Source of the DNA: Nocardia cerradoensis NBRC 101014
GTDB lineage: Bacteria; Actinomycetota; Actinomycetes; Mycobacteriales; Mycobacteriaceae
Assembly: GCF_000308535.1 (NCBI RefSeq)
Contig: NZ_BAFW01000065.1
Span: 1 to 64,000 of the forward strand
Length of the DNA stretch: 64,000 nucleotides
Reading direction: 5' to 3'
In this document: one piece after another, positions 1-8,212 of the stretch
How the letters are laid out: every line of letters starts with the position of its first letter
Numbering within the stretch: position 1 is the stretch's first letter
Notes under the pieces: model-generated
Told to the model about the DNA's origin: nothing
Seen by the model: only the letters and a program-made list of their open reading frames with translations
The model's database searches: none
Program-made: the position numbers and the translations under genes

Positions 1-724
1 CGACCGGCCAGAACAAGGCGCCGGCAACCACATCGTCGATAGCGTGCAGTCGCAAGGTGAGGGTGGTGATCACGCCGATATCGGCGCCGGCGAGGGCCGC
101 ATCGAACAGGTCGTCGCCGGCGCGGACACGGCGGACCACGCCGTCGCCGGTCACGAGTTCGAGGGCGAGAACAGAGGCTCGGGCCGGGCCGTGGGAGCGC
201 GCGAACCAGCCGAGGCCGCCGCCCAGCACGAGTCCGACCACGCCGACGTCGGCGGAGAAACCGCCGATCGGTACGAGACCCGCGGCTGCCGCGGCCGCCG
301 TGAGGTCGGCGCAGCGGGCGCCGGCGTCGACATGCGCGATGCCCGCGTCGGCGTCGATCTCGACCCGGTCGAGCGCGCCGGTGCGCAGCAGGATCGTGCG
401 TGCGAGGTCGCCCAGCGGGGTGGCGTTGTGGCCGGTGGATTGCGGTGCGACGCGCAGGCCGAGTGCGGCGGCGGCGCGGACGGTGAATGCCACATCTTCG
501 GTGGTCGCCGCGGTCACCACGGCGATCGGTTGCTGGTCGGCCAGCAATTGCCATGCGGCGCGGGCCTGGTCCCATTCGGCATCCGTGGGTCGGATGAGGG
601 CGCCGGACAAAGCCGCCGCGAGGTCGTCGAGGTCGCGAAAGTGCCCCGGCGCATCATCTTTTCGATGGCCGACGACGCTGGGTCTGCTGTTCGTGTCGCG
701 GAGGGCTTCGTGCGGGAGGGTCAT
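1..724 (-). CDS. FAD-binding (PCMH-type) oxidoreductase, 3' end cut off
   Basis: Only the first 241 codons are present; the C-terminus lies beyond the left edge of the window. The start is the ATG at 724, preceded by GGAG at 5-nt spacing. The protein has no signal peptide. It shows the N-terminal half of a VAO/PCMH FAD-binding fold: a TGHNATPLGDL stretch near residue 98, where related proteins place the FAD-contacting His/Gly loop, then a GLVLGGGLGW segment typical of the second FAD loop. Proteins of this fold oxidise diverse alcohols, sugars or alkaloid-like substrates with flavin. The substrate cannot be told from half a protein, and the C-terminal BBE-type segment that would help is missing. 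No partner gene is visible on this side. Confidence 0.8.
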   Translation of the reverse strand, partial: MTLPHEALRDTNSRPSVVGHRKDDAPGHFRDLDDLAAALSGALIRPTDAEWDQARAAWQLLADQQPIAVVTAATTEDVAFTVRAAAALGLRVAPQSTGHNATPLGDLARTILLRTGALDRVEIDADAGIAHVDAGARCADLTAAAAAAGLVPIGGFSADVGVVGLVLGGGLGWFARSHGPARASVLALELVTGDGVVRRVRAGDDLFDAALAGADIGVITTLTLRLHAIDDVVAGALFWPV

Positions 725-1242
725 GATTACTCCTTGTGGGGTTGGCTGTCGCGGTCCGAAACGGGTGCGACGGATCGTCCGGCCTGCGGACAGCGCAGGG
801 CGGATGAAGCGAAAGATGGTGTGGTCGAGGCCTATTGGGCTGGCGCGGCAATATGAGAGATGCAGTGCGTTGCGATGATCGGGTCGTCGCAGGTTGCACG
901 GCTGGACGCGCAGATCATCGGCCGTGGTATTCAGGCGGTTTCGACAGCAGTGTTCCAGGCGACTCTGTCGATGATGTCGGCGCCGCGCAGCGTGCGCGCG
1001 TCCGGACGCTGATCGGCACTCTCGAAGCAGGAGAACAGGATTCGAACGCAAGCTCGGGGCAAGCAGGGTGGCGGCCGCGCGAACTGTTTGCGATACACCG
1101 GACACCTGGGTCTCGAGCGACCGGATCCAACTTCGGAGGCCGACTACACCGGCCTCTCAACGACTGGCAACCAGGTCCGCGCCGTCGTGAGAGGCCCCGC
1201 GAACTCGAACGCCGCCACACCGACCTGATCGCCGGACGAGCT
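725..1242. other. Intergenic stretch with one possible short ORF
   Basis: About 520 bases separate the FAD oxidoreductase start from the glycosyltransferase stop. No convincing conserved protein is seen on either strand. The longer open frames here have Arg/Gly-rich compositions typical of antisense readings of high-GC DNA. The only small frame with any coding character is at 875-1012 on the plus strand. No repeat or terminator stands out. Confidence 0.5.
875..1012 (+). CDS. Possible 45-residue small protein
   Basis: An ATG at 875 opens a 45-codon frame ending in TGA at 1012. The product starts MIGSSQVARLDAQ, has an alternating hydrophobic middle (around FQATLSMM) and a basic tail, so it could form an amphipathic helix. 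Third positions are fairly GC-rich (about 35 of 45). No clear ribosome binding site precedes it, only a weak purine run further upstream, and no family is recognised. It could equally be chance or a remnant of a longer gene, so it is listed with low confidence. Confidence 0.2.
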   Translation: MIGSSQVARLDAQIIGRGIQAVSTAVFQATLSMMSAPRSVRASGR

Positions 1243-2541
1243 CTATGCCCGCTGCCGGCCGGCGGACCGCACCGCGTCGGCGATGATGCCGTGCACGGCC
1301 TCGGGACCGGGCGATCGACGGATCGAGTCGCCGATCTCCTTGGCGCGCAGACGATAACGCTCGTCGGTCAGCGCGGTGCGGACCGCACCGCCGACCTTGT
1401 CCGGCGTAGGGTTGTCGGTGCGCAGGTCGATGCCTACGCCGGACCAGGCCACCCGTGCACTGACCTCCGTCTTGTCCTCGGTGCGGCCCGCGACCACGAT
1501 CGGCACGCCGTGTTCGAGCGCGTAGTGCACCCCGCCGTAGCCCCCGTTGGTGACGAAGACGTCGGTCTGCGGCAGCAACCGGTCGTAGGGGAGGAATTCG
1601 GCGACGCGCACATTGGCGGGCAGGTCGTTCGGCAGCGTGCCGACCGGTCGTCCGCCGGTGCTGACCACAACGAGGACATCGTCGTGGGCGAGTGCGCGCA
1701 CCGTGGGTGCGATCAGATTCCATTCGCCGGTGGCGACCGTGCCCTGGGTCACGTGCACGACGCGGCGGCCGGCGAGATCGTCCCACCACTCGGGCACCGG
1801 GATCGCCGACGGCCGTGACCGGGCCACGGGCCCGACGAAATGCACGGTGTCGGGCAGACCGCGGCGCACGTATTCGAATTCGGGGACGGTGAACTGCACG
1901 ATGTGGTCGGCTCCGGCCGGCCAGTCGAGGAAGAACCGCGGCAGTGCGCGACCGGTCTCGGCGCGCGCGATCTCGTTCGCGAAGCGCTGGACGGGAGCGA
2001 AAACGCCCTTCTCCGCGCCGAGGGTGAGGACCGCGTTGCGCAGGCGCCCCAGCGGTCCGCGCATCGGTGCGATCCCGAGACCGAACGGCGCGACGTCCGG
2101 ATGCTTCAGCGCGAGCGGCAGAATCCCCAGATTGACCAGCAGTGGCCGTTCCGAGCGCGGAATACCGCTGAGCACCGCGGCGGCGGCGAACATCGATTCG
2201 GCGAGAACGGCATCCGTGGGCTCGGCGGCGATGGCCTCGCGGACCGCTCGCAGCTGGGCGGGCACCGGGTGGAGGAAGATCTCGATCATGTCGTAGCGAA
2301 TGCCGGCGGGGCCCGACAGTCCGCGACGGCCGGGAAAGGCCGCGTCGATATCGCGATCGTCGTAGTCGGCCTCGGACGGAAGGGGCAGGAATTCGGCGCC
2401 GGTGGCCAGCACGTCGTCGCGGAAGCGGGTGCCGGTGAGGAACCGCACGCGGTCACCCGCGGCGATCAGTGCCTCCGCGACGGACAGCAGAGGCGTGACA
2501 TGGCTGCGCACGGGTGTGGCGGTCAGGAGAACGGAGGTCAT
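1243..2541 (-). CDS. Glycosyltransferase, UGT/macrolide (GT1-like) type
   Basis: The 432-residue protein starts at ATG 2541 with an N-terminal Rossmann-like half (SHVTPLLSVAEAL near residue 14) of GT-B glycosyltransferases that act on small hydrophobic acceptors such as macrolides, polyenes or flavonoids. The C-terminal nucleotide-sugar half shows HVTQGT around residue 267, then NGGYGGVHYALEHGVP, matching the donor-binding motif of this family where an HxG/NGG segment contacts the nucleotide sugar. Length fits the family (about 400-430). It is transcribed divergently from the TetR gene at 2633, and two dyads lie between them, so it is probably that regulator's target. A self-resistance or xenobiotic-glycosylation role is plausible, but the acceptor is unknown. 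Confidence 0.85.
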   Translation of the reverse strand: MTSVLLTATPVRSHVTPLLSVAEALIAAGDRVRFLTGTRFRDDVLATGAEFLPLPSEADYDDRDIDAAFPGRRGLSGPAGIRYDMIEIFLHPVPAQLRAVREAIAAEPTDAVLAESMFAAAAVLSGIPRSERPLLVNLGILPLALKHPDVAPFGLGIAPMRGPLGRLRNAVLTLGAEKGVFAPVQRFANEIARAETGRALPRFFLDWPAGADHIVQFTVPEFEYVRRGLPDTVHFVGPVARSRPSAIPVPEWWDDLAGRRVVHVTQGTVATGEWNLIAPTVRALAHDDVLVVVSTGGRPVGTLPNDLPANVRVAEFLPYDRLLPQTDVFVTNGGYGGVHYALEHGVPIVVAGRTEDKTEVSARVAWSGVGIDLRTDNPTPDKVGGAVRTALTDERYRLRAKEIGDSIRRSPGPEAVHGIIADAVRSAGRQRA

Positions 2542-2574
2542 GGGCAGGTCTTCCCGAGTGTGAAGCGACGTAAG

Positions 2575-2620
2575 ATTGGTGACACCGATGAAGTATTCAC
2601 TACCTCGCCGGGGTAGTCAA
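2575..2620. promoter_or_regulatory. Two candidate operators between glycosyltransferase and tetR
   Basis: The 91-bp divergent gap holds two inverted repeats. At 2596-2620, TTCACTACC and GGTAGTCAA form 9-bp arms (8 of 9 paired) around a 7-bp spacer. At 2575-2589, ATTGGTG-A-CACCGAT is a shorter dyad (6 of 7 paired). Their position, with the larger one just upstream of the tetR start, fits an autoregulated TetR operator also controlling the glycosyltransferase. No footprint is known, so this is inference from symmetry and location. Confidence 0.5.
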
Positions 2621-2632
2621 TTAGGAATTGGG

Positions 2633-3271
2633 ATGAGCGACAAGACCGCAACACGGACCTATCGATCCGCCCTGCGCAGCGAACAGGCCGCGGCGACCCG
2701 CCGCCGTGTGCTCGATGCCGCGGCCGCCTGCTTCGTGGAGCGCGGCTACAGCGGCACGTCGCTGTCCGATATCGGGTCGCGCGCCGGAGTGTCGACCGAG
2801 ACCGTGAAGGCCAACGGCCCCAAGCGCAACCTCCTGCTGGGCGCCTTCGAGCAGGCGTTCGCGGGCGAGGAGGGGGAGGCGCCGGTATCGGACAGTGATG
2901 CCGCGGCCGAGGTCAACGCCATCGCCGACCAGGAGGGTTTCCTGCGGGCGGCCGCCGGGTTCGTCGCCGCGGCCAATGCCCGCACCAGCGTGCTGTGGAC
3001 GGAATTCCTCAGCGCCGCGAACGCCGATACCGCCGTCGCCGAGGCGCTGGCCGGACTGCTGACGCGCCGTAAACAGGACTACCGCACCGTGATCGGCATG
3101 TTGCTCGAACGCGGAATAGCCCGGGACGGCACCGATCCCGAGACCGCCGCCGACGAGCTGTCGTTTCTCTGGTCGCCCGAAAGTCACCAGCAGCTCGTCC
3201 TGCAGAGTGGGTGGAGTATGGAACGCTACGAACAGTGGCTCGTCGCCGCGGTCCGGCGCCAATTCGGCTGA
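2633..3271 (+). CDS. TetR-family transcriptional regulator
   Basis: A 212-residue protein. The ATG at 2633 is chosen because the N-terminal helix-turn-helix begins about 20 residues later; an upstream in-frame TTG at 2576 would run through the operator-like dyads. The DNA-binding domain occupies roughly residues 18-65 (RRRVLDAAAACFVERGY, then GTSLSDIGSRAGVSTETVK). The recognition helix is followed by ANGPKRNLLLGAFE where most TetR proteins have a Tyr-His-Phe-x-xK motif, a mild deviation. The remaining helices form a ligand-binding domain of unknown specificity. It is divergent from the glycosyltransferase at 1243-2541, which is its likely target, and probably regulates itself. Confidence 0.88.
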   Translation: MSDKTATRTYRSALRSEQAAATRRRVLDAAAACFVERGYSGTSLSDIGSRAGVSTETVKANGPKRNLLLGAFEQAFAGEEGEAPVSDSDAAAEVNAIADQEGFLRAAAGFVAAANARTSVLWTEFLSAANADTAVAEALAGLLTRRKQDYRTVIGMLLERGIARDGTDPETAADELSFLWSPESHQQLVLQSGWSMERYEQWLVAAVRRQFG

Positions 3272-3427
3272 GCGTCGAAACCCATTGCTGTGCAGTGTTC
3301 TTCGAGTACGGACTCCGGTTGCGTTTCGATAACGTCTGCCGCCGACGCGGGTACCGGCGATGAATTCCGGCGACCGGATTCGTCTATCTCTTCGAGGCCA
3401 TACGTCTCGTGGAGATAGGAGGGCGCG

Positions 3428-4534
3428 ATGTCGTCAACTGACCGGGAGCCGACCGAGGCAGGGCGCTACGCGGAGCATCCGACCGTGAAAAACCTTGCCG
3501 CCCAGCCGCGAAGAGCACCCGATCCGGTGCTGACCGCCGCGCGGCTGCGTGAGATCTGCCTCGCCGCCGGTGCCGACGACGTGGGTTTCGTCTCCGTCGA
3601 CGATCCGAAGGTCGCGGAGGAGCGCGAGCACGCGCGCGGCATCCTGCCGTCGGCGCGCACCTTCGTGGCCTTCTGCATCCGGATGAACCGCGACAATCTG
3701 CGCAGTCCGATGCGCAGCCTCGCCAATGCCGAGTTCAACCATGCCGACGACGAGACGAATGTGGTGTCGCGGCGCATCACCCGGGCCCTCGAGGAGGCCG
3801 GCTATCGCGCGGTCTACCCGGCGCCCGGCTATCCGATGGAGGTCGAGCAGTTCCCGGGCCGGATATGGGTGCTCGCGCACAAGGTGGTGGCCGAGGCTGC
3901 GGGCCTGGGCGTCATGGGAATTCACCGCAACGTGATTCATCCGAAGTTCGGCAACTTCATTCTGCTCGGCACCGTGGTGACCGACGCGGTCGTCGACGAG
4001 CCGAGCACGGCACTGGACTTCACTCCGTGCCTGGAATGCAAGTTGTGCGTCTCCGCGTGCCCGGTCGGCGCGATCACCAACGACGGCGGTTTCGATTTCC
4101 AAGCCTGCTACACCCACAACTATCGGGAGTTCATGGGCGGCTTCACCGACTGGGCCGAAAACGTCGCCGACAGCGCAGACCGCGACGACTACCGCGAGCG
4201 CGTGACCAGGGGTGAGTCGTTCTCGATGTGGCAGAGCCTGTCGTTCAAACCCAACTACAAGGCCGGCTACTGCATGGCCGTATGCCCGGCCGGTGAGGAT
4301 GTGATCGGCGCCTTCATCGACGACCGGAAAACGCATCTGGACGAGGTGGTGCGTCCCTTGCAGAACAAATCGGAAACCGTCTACGTGCTACCGGGATCCG
4401 CGGCCGAGGAACATGTGACACGCCGGTTCCCCAACAAGACGCCGAAGCCGGTCGGCAACGGTTTCGGCGACGAGGTCAACGATCTGCTCGATCAGATCGG
4501 GCCGCGCCCGCGGCGGCGCGATACGCCGGCGTGA
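3428..4534 (+). CDS. [4Fe-4S] iron-sulfur protein, QueG/reductive-dehalogenase-like
   Basis: A 368-residue soluble protein with an AGGAGG-like ribosome binding site just before ATG 3428. The C-terminal half has a ferredoxin-type motif: C201, C204, C207 followed by C211-Pro, plus C227 and a second incomplete cluster at C282/C286 (CMAVCPAG). The N-terminal part resembles the cobalamin-binding regions of epoxyqueuosine reductase and reductive dehalogenases, but I cannot see a decisive cobamide motif. Only two cysteines are obvious in the second cluster, so it may carry one intact [4Fe-4S] centre and one partial one. No queuosine genes are nearby, so calling it queG would be unsafe. Role: an unassigned redox enzyme. 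It is followed convergently, 2 nt later, by the DedA gene. Confidence 0.75.
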   Translation: MSSTDREPTEAGRYAEHPTVKNLAAQPRRAPDPVLTAARLREICLAAGADDVGFVSVDDPKVAEEREHARGILPSARTFVAFCIRMNRDNLRSPMRSLANAEFNHADDETNVVSRRITRALEEAGYRAVYPAPGYPMEVEQFPGRIWVLAHKVVAEAAGLGVMGIHRNVIHPKFGNFILLGTVVTDAVVDEPSTALDFTPCLECKLCVSACPVGAITNDGGFDFQACYTHNYREFMGGFTDWAENVADSADRDDYRERVTRGESFSMWQSLSFKPNYKAGYCMAVCPAGEDVIGAFIDDRKTHLDEVVRPLQNKSETVYVLPGSAAEEHVTRRFPNKTPKPVGNGFGDEVNDLLDQIGPRPRRRDTPA

Positions 4535-4536
4535 GC

Positions 4537-5163
4537 TCATGCGCGCCGGCGCAATTGCCCCAGCAGCGGCAGCATCGACACCACGACGATGACCGCGACC
4601 GCCGGCAGCAGATACTTGTCGACATTCGGCACCGACGCCCCGAGCCAATAACCCAGCAGGACCAGACTCTGCGACCACACGATCGCGCCGACGATCTGCC
4701 ACAGCGTGAACGTGCGGGTGGGCACGTCGAGCACACCGGCGACCGGGCTGATGACCGTCCGGACCATCGGCACGAATCGGCCGATCACGATCGCGCGGCG
4801 CGCGCCGTACCGGTCGAGCCAGCGTTCGCCGCGGGCCACGACGGTGTGCAGGCGGGAGTTCGACGTGCGCTGGAGAACGGCGCGGCCGCCGTGCTTGCCG
4901 AAGGTGTACCCGGCCTGCGCTCCCACGATCGAACCTATTGCGGCACAGAGCAATACCTGCCACAGGACGAGATGGGGTCCGGAATGGGACCCGCCGGCGC
5001 ACAGGATGCCGGCGGGGAAGATCAGGGTGTCGCCCGGAAGGAAGAAGCCCACGACCAGCAAGCCGGACTCGGCGAAGGTGCCGACCAGGACGGCCAGCGC
5101 GCCGAAGTTGGCCAGCAGCGAGGATCCACTCGTCGGGTTGAGTGCGGTCCACGTGCCGGTCAC
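4537..5163 (-). CDS. DedA-family membrane protein
   Basis: A 208-residue polytopic membrane protein of typical DedA length. It has the family marks: an acidic residue before a long hydrophobic stretch with PGDTLIFPAG near residue 43, and the GRFVPMVRTVISPVAG motif around residue 128, whose Arg and Pro are conserved. DedA proteins are thought to move lipids such as undecaprenyl phosphate or phospholipids between leaflets and affect membrane potential and envelope integrity. It is single-gene; its stop lies 2 nt from the stop of the iron-sulfur protein (convergent). Its upstream neighbour, the GT-C-like protein, ends 54 bp away on the same strand, so a shared transcript is possible. Confidence 0.9.
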   Translation of the reverse strand: MTGTWTALNPTSGSSLLANFGALAVLVGTFAESGLLVVGFFLPGDTLIFPAGILCAGGSHSGPHLVLWQVLLCAAIGSIVGAQAGYTFGKHGGRAVLQRTSNSRLHTVVARGERWLDRYGARRAIVIGRFVPMVRTVISPVAGVLDVPTRTFTLWQIVGAIVWSQSLVLLGYWLGASVPNVDKYLLPAVAVIVVVSMLPLLGQLRRRA

Positions 5164-5216
5164 AGGACAACCGTAACGGTTTGTCGGATTCGGGGCCGGG
5201 AACGGCGTCCGTCGCG

Positions 5217-6956
5217 CTAGGAAGCGTTCCCCTCCCGGCTGCGCTGCACCGTCTGACCCGGTCGGAGCACCGTTCCGCAGTCACCGGTCTTCTGGTAGTC
5301 GGACAACAGGTGCGGGAGGACCTCACTCGAGTACCGGCGCAGTTGCGCGAGTTGTTTGTCACCGCGCACCACGTCCTTGCGGACCCAGTCCTCGTCCGGG
5401 CTGGCCGTGTTCTGCGACTGCTGGATCCGGTAGTAGTCGCGGTCCATGCGCGGATCGACGGTGAGTCCGTTCTGCATCCAGACGCCGTGGGTGTGGACGA
5501 ATGTGGGCTTCAGATCCTCGAAGACGTAGTCGGAGAGGCCGATGTCGGCCTTGCCGGCGTAGATGTCCGCGATCCGGGCGTCGGCGAGGCCGGCCATATC
5601 GATCAGCCGGAGCCGGGAGGTCAACGCGCTTCCGCCCATGTCGGGGGCCAGCAGCGTGCCCTGCTGCAGGTCGAGGATGTCGGCGTAGCCGTTGAAGTAG
5701 CGTCCGAAGCGGAAAGCTATCCAGCACAACGGGATATCCGAATCGGCCCGATAGGATCGCGCGGCATCCGCCAGGGCTACCCCGGAGGGGATCATGGCGG
5801 CGACCAGCGTGAGCGCGACCAGCGCTCGGCCCCGGGTGCGCAGCCGGGCCAGCACCTCCGTCGCCGAGAGTGCGACGACCAGTGCGGCGAGCGCCCACAC
5901 CGGAGTGGCGAACCGAAACTGTCCCATCCAATCCGGTTGCAGCACACAGTATCCCGTAATCGCCAGCGTCAGCGGAACCAGCAGGGCGACCAGGCCGTTG
6001 CGGATTCTGCCCGGGCCGGCCAGGGCGAATCCGACCACGCCGACGGCCGCGACCACGGCGGGTGCGCCCGCATACTGCACCAGATCGCCGGCCCTGGTCA
6101 GGTCGTGCACGGTCGGCGTCGCCTGATTCTTGGCGACCGCGGTATTCGCGACGAGCCGACCGAACTCGGTGATCCGCCACACCAGATAGGCCCCGAACGG
6201 AATCGCGAACGCCACAACGGAATACACCACGTGCCGCACCGCGCCGGGCCAGGTCGCCCGGCGAACGAGGATCACCGAAACCAGGGGGTACGCGGCGAGG
6301 TAGATCAGGCCGTCGGGGCGGGTCAACGCCACGAATGCCGCTATCGCACCGGCGGTTACGGCCACGGTGGGTGTCCACAATCGCTCGTCCAGCACCGCCA
6401 GGAACAGCTGGACGGCGAGAGCGCATGCCGCCAAGGCGAACAACGAGTTCTCCAGGCCGGAGAAGCACCAGATCACGAACGACGGAATCGCGGCGAGGAC
6501 GGCGCCGGTGACGAATGTGACCACCGCGGGCCATCGCGACACCCGCCGCGCGGCGACGTAACAGCAGAGGAGGATCCCGGCGCAGCACAGCGCCGCGATC
6601 GCCTTGGGGTAGAAGACGAAATCGGGAATGCCGAACAGGGAACCGGAGTCGAACAGGCCGCACCATTTGCCCAGCACCAGCACCGCGAGCCAGGTGGGAT
6701 CGGAGAATCCTTCGACCGGTTGCGCCCCGGGTTGCAGCACCGGCCCCGCGCCCTCGGCGACACTGCGGGCGTAGGCGAACGTGATTCCGGCATCGTCGAC
6801 CAGCCAGATTCCGTACTGCGCCGCCTGCCAGACCAGTAACAGCACGCCGCTCGTCACCGCGGCCGCCGCGCCCCACCATGATCGCCCGCGTCGCTGCCGC
6901 AGGTTCTCCCGCCGCGGGCCGGAGGTTTCCGGGCGCGCTGTTACTACCTCAACCAT
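5217..6956 (-). CDS. Polytopic GT-C-type glycosyltransferase-like membrane protein
   Basis: A 579-residue integral membrane protein starting at ATG 6956. The N-terminus has a cytoplasmic basic stretch, one helix, then an extracytoplasmic loop with the acidic pair DDAGITFAYAR (about residues 54-64) and PVEGFSDPTWL. That pattern matches mycobacterial AftB-like arabinofuranosyltransferases and other GT-C enzymes, where the DD/DE pair in loop 1 is catalytic. About ten more hydrophobic segments follow, then a soluble C-terminal domain of about 170 residues (from roughly residue 410) that would lie outside the membrane. A cell-wall polysaccharide or lipoglycan sugar transfer using a polyprenyl-linked donor is likely. 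The exact linkage is unknown; AftB itself usually sits beside ubiA/glfT2 genes, which are absent here, so this is probably a paralogue. Confidence 0.75.
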   Translation of the reverse strand: MVEVVTARPETSGPRRENLRQRRGRSWWGAAAAVTSGVLLLVWQAAQYGIWLVDDAGITFAYARSVAEGAGPVLQPGAQPVEGFSDPTWLAVLVLGKWCGLFDSGSLFGIPDFVFYPKAIAALCCAGILLCCYVAARRVSRWPAVVTFVTGAVLAAIPSFVIWCFSGLENSLFALAACALAVQLFLAVLDERLWTPTVAVTAGAIAAFVALTRPDGLIYLAAYPLVSVILVRRATWPGAVRHVVYSVVAFAIPFGAYLVWRITEFGRLVANTAVAKNQATPTVHDLTRAGDLVQYAGAPAVVAAVGVVGFALAGPGRIRNGLVALLVPLTLAITGYCVLQPDWMGQFRFATPVWALAALVVALSATEVLARLRTRGRALVALTLVAAMIPSGVALADAARSYRADSDIPLCWIAFRFGRYFNGYADILDLQQGTLLAPDMGGSALTSRLRLIDMAGLADARIADIYAGKADIGLSDYVFEDLKPTFVHTHGVWMQNGLTVDPRMDRDYYRIQQSQNTASPDEDWVRKDVVRGDKQLAQLRRYSSEVLPHLLSDYQKTGDCGTVLRPGQTVQRSREGNAS

Positions 6957-7112
6957 TCACCGAAACCCATACTCGAAAGATTCGCCAAGGGGCGCAACGA
7001 CTTTTGCGTCCCTCGGCGAGCACTTCTACAGCTGTCGGTCGATCTTGAATCCGCGTGCCGACGGCTGTCAAACCGGCGAGACCGGCCAGAGATGGGGAAG
7101 GGTGGGTAGCGG

Positions 7113-7379
7113 TTACACGCGCATCCGGCAACGTCCTTCCGTGCACTCTCGTTCGATTCTGCCGCGTGACACCGTCTGCGCCAGGCCGATCCGCCAGCAG
7201 GTGGGGCAGCCGCGCAGCGCGACCACCCCGGCAGGCAGCAGGAGCAGGGCAGCAGGACCTGCTGCGGGGATCAGCGCGATCGATCCGGCGATCAGGCCGA
7301 AACCGAGCAGCCCGCGTGCCAGGTGAACGGGGACCGAGCGGCCGGCGAACGTTTTCTGCTGTCCGGCACCGTCCTTCAT
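7113..7379 (-). CDS. Small two-helix membrane protein (DUF2892-like)
   Basis: An 88-residue protein whose ATG (7379) overlaps the stop of the sigma-factor gene in an ATGA arrangement, so it is translationally coupled. Residues about 18-55 are hydrophobic and form two helices (LARGLLGFGLIAGSIALIP and the following PAGPAALLLLPAGVVAL), then GCPTCWRIGL, which resembles the cysteine-bearing C-terminus of DUF2892/YgaP-like small membrane proteins. The end is basic. Position directly after a sigma factor is where anti-sigma factors usually sit, but it lacks a zinc-finger (ZAS) HxxxCxxC domain, so it is not an ordinary anti-sigma. A membrane-associated regulator or unrelated accessory are both possible. 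Confidence 0.65.
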   Translation of the reverse strand: MKDGAGQQKTFAGRSVPVHLARGLLGFGLIAGSIALIPAAGPAALLLLPAGVVALRGCPTCWRIGLAQTVSRGRIERECTEGRCRMRV

Positions 7380-7930
7380 GGCCGCAGACCTCGATCCGGC
7401 ATCCCGAGTTCGGCCCGAACGGCGGCCCGCGCTCGGTGCAGCCTGGATTTCATTGCCGCCGTGCTCAATCCGAGCGTGCGGGCGACCATGCTGCCCGGCA
7501 GTCCTTGCACATCACGCATGATGAGGACTCGACGCTGCTCGGCGGGCAGGGCGGCGATCACCCCGGCGACCCGCTCGATGTCCAGCCGGGCCAGCGCATC
7601 GTCTTCCGCCGACGCCGCCGCGATCTGCGCGTCCGGTTCCCGGTGTGCGGCCGTGCGTATCCGCCGCAAGCACTCGTTGCGCACGATGCGGAACATCCAC
7701 GAGGCCAGCGCGCCCGCCGCCCGCAACGTGCCGATCTTGCGGAACAGGACCAGCATCGCCTCCTGCGCGGCGTCCTCGGCGTCCTGGCTGGTCGCGCACA
7801 AGGAATGAGCGAAGCGCTGGACGTGAGGATAGGAACCGGAAACCAGTGCGGCGATGGCGGACTCGTCGCCGTCGCGGGCCGCCGTGACCAGATGTTGTTC
7901 GGGCCACGCCGATCTCGTGCACTCAGCCAC
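7376..7930 (-). CDS. ECF-type RNA polymerase sigma factor
   Basis: A 184-residue protein with sigma region 2 at about residues 25-90 (DAEDAAQEAMLVLFRKI, then WMFRIVRNECLRRI) and region 4 at about 125-175 (LPAEQRRVLIMRDVQGLPG, then the helix-turn-helix MKSRLHRARAAVRAEL). Regions 1 and 3 are missing, as in ECF sigma factors. The start is GTG 7930, with GGAGG seven bases upstream; this ribosome binding site lies inside the end of the 29-codon frame at 7923-8012. Downstream, the 88-residue membrane protein overlaps by ATGA. No classical anti-sigma gene is linked, so how it is kept inactive is unclear. The open frame continues upstream to 8746, but that part is antisense to the TRIC gene and is not coding. 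Confidence 0.88.
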   Translation of the reverse strand: MAECTRSAWPEQHLVTAARDGDESAIAALVSGSYPHVQRFAHSLCATSQDAEDAAQEAMLVLFRKIGTLRAAGALASWMFRIVRNECLRRIRTAAHREPDAQIAAASAEDDALARLDIERVAGVIAALPAEQRRVLIMRDVQGLPGSMVARTLGLSTAAMKSRLHRARAAVRAELGMPDRGLRP

Positions 7931-8012
7931 GGTGACGCCTCCGTCGCAGGACCAGCATGCAACTGCACAGTAGTGCGGCCGCGACCACCACGGCGATGAC
8001 GGCGACAACCAT
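7923..8012 (-). CDS. 29-residue single-helix membrane microprotein upstream of sigma factor
   Basis: A 29-codon frame begins at ATG 8012, five bases after GGAG, and ends in TGA at 7923, overlapping the sigma-factor GTG start by 8 bp. The peptide begins MVVAVIAVVVAAALL, continues through CSCML and ends in a strongly basic tail (RRRRHRG), so it looks like a single transmembrane helix with a positive cytoplasmic end. It may be a translated leader coupling translation to the sigma gene, or a bona fide small membrane regulator. It is too short for standard gene calling. Evidence is ribosome site, composition and coupling only. Confidence 0.55.
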   Translation of the reverse strand: MVVAVIAVVVAAALLCSCMLVLRRRRHRG

Positions 8013-8212
8013 GTCGACTCCTTCGATTCCGCGGGCCCGTTGCCCGCACGGATATGAGAGCGATCGCGGACGGGAAAGGATTCGCGCTGTTTTCGAATGG
8101 GGATGCCGAGCTGGTCGGGCGACGGCGGCCCGCCGGTTCCCGGGCGATTCGACGACCGACGGGTACCGTGCCGATAGCGGATGCGGCGGATATCGCGGAA
8201 GGAACGGGGTCG

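Noticed and set aside
3428..4534. Naming the iron-sulfur protein queG
   Set aside because: No queuosine genes nearby and the second cysteine cluster is incomplete, so the specific function is not supported.
5217..6956. Naming the GT-C protein aftB
   Set aside because: The DD motif fits the superfamily, but the usual aftB neighbours (ubiA, glf, glfT2) are absent.
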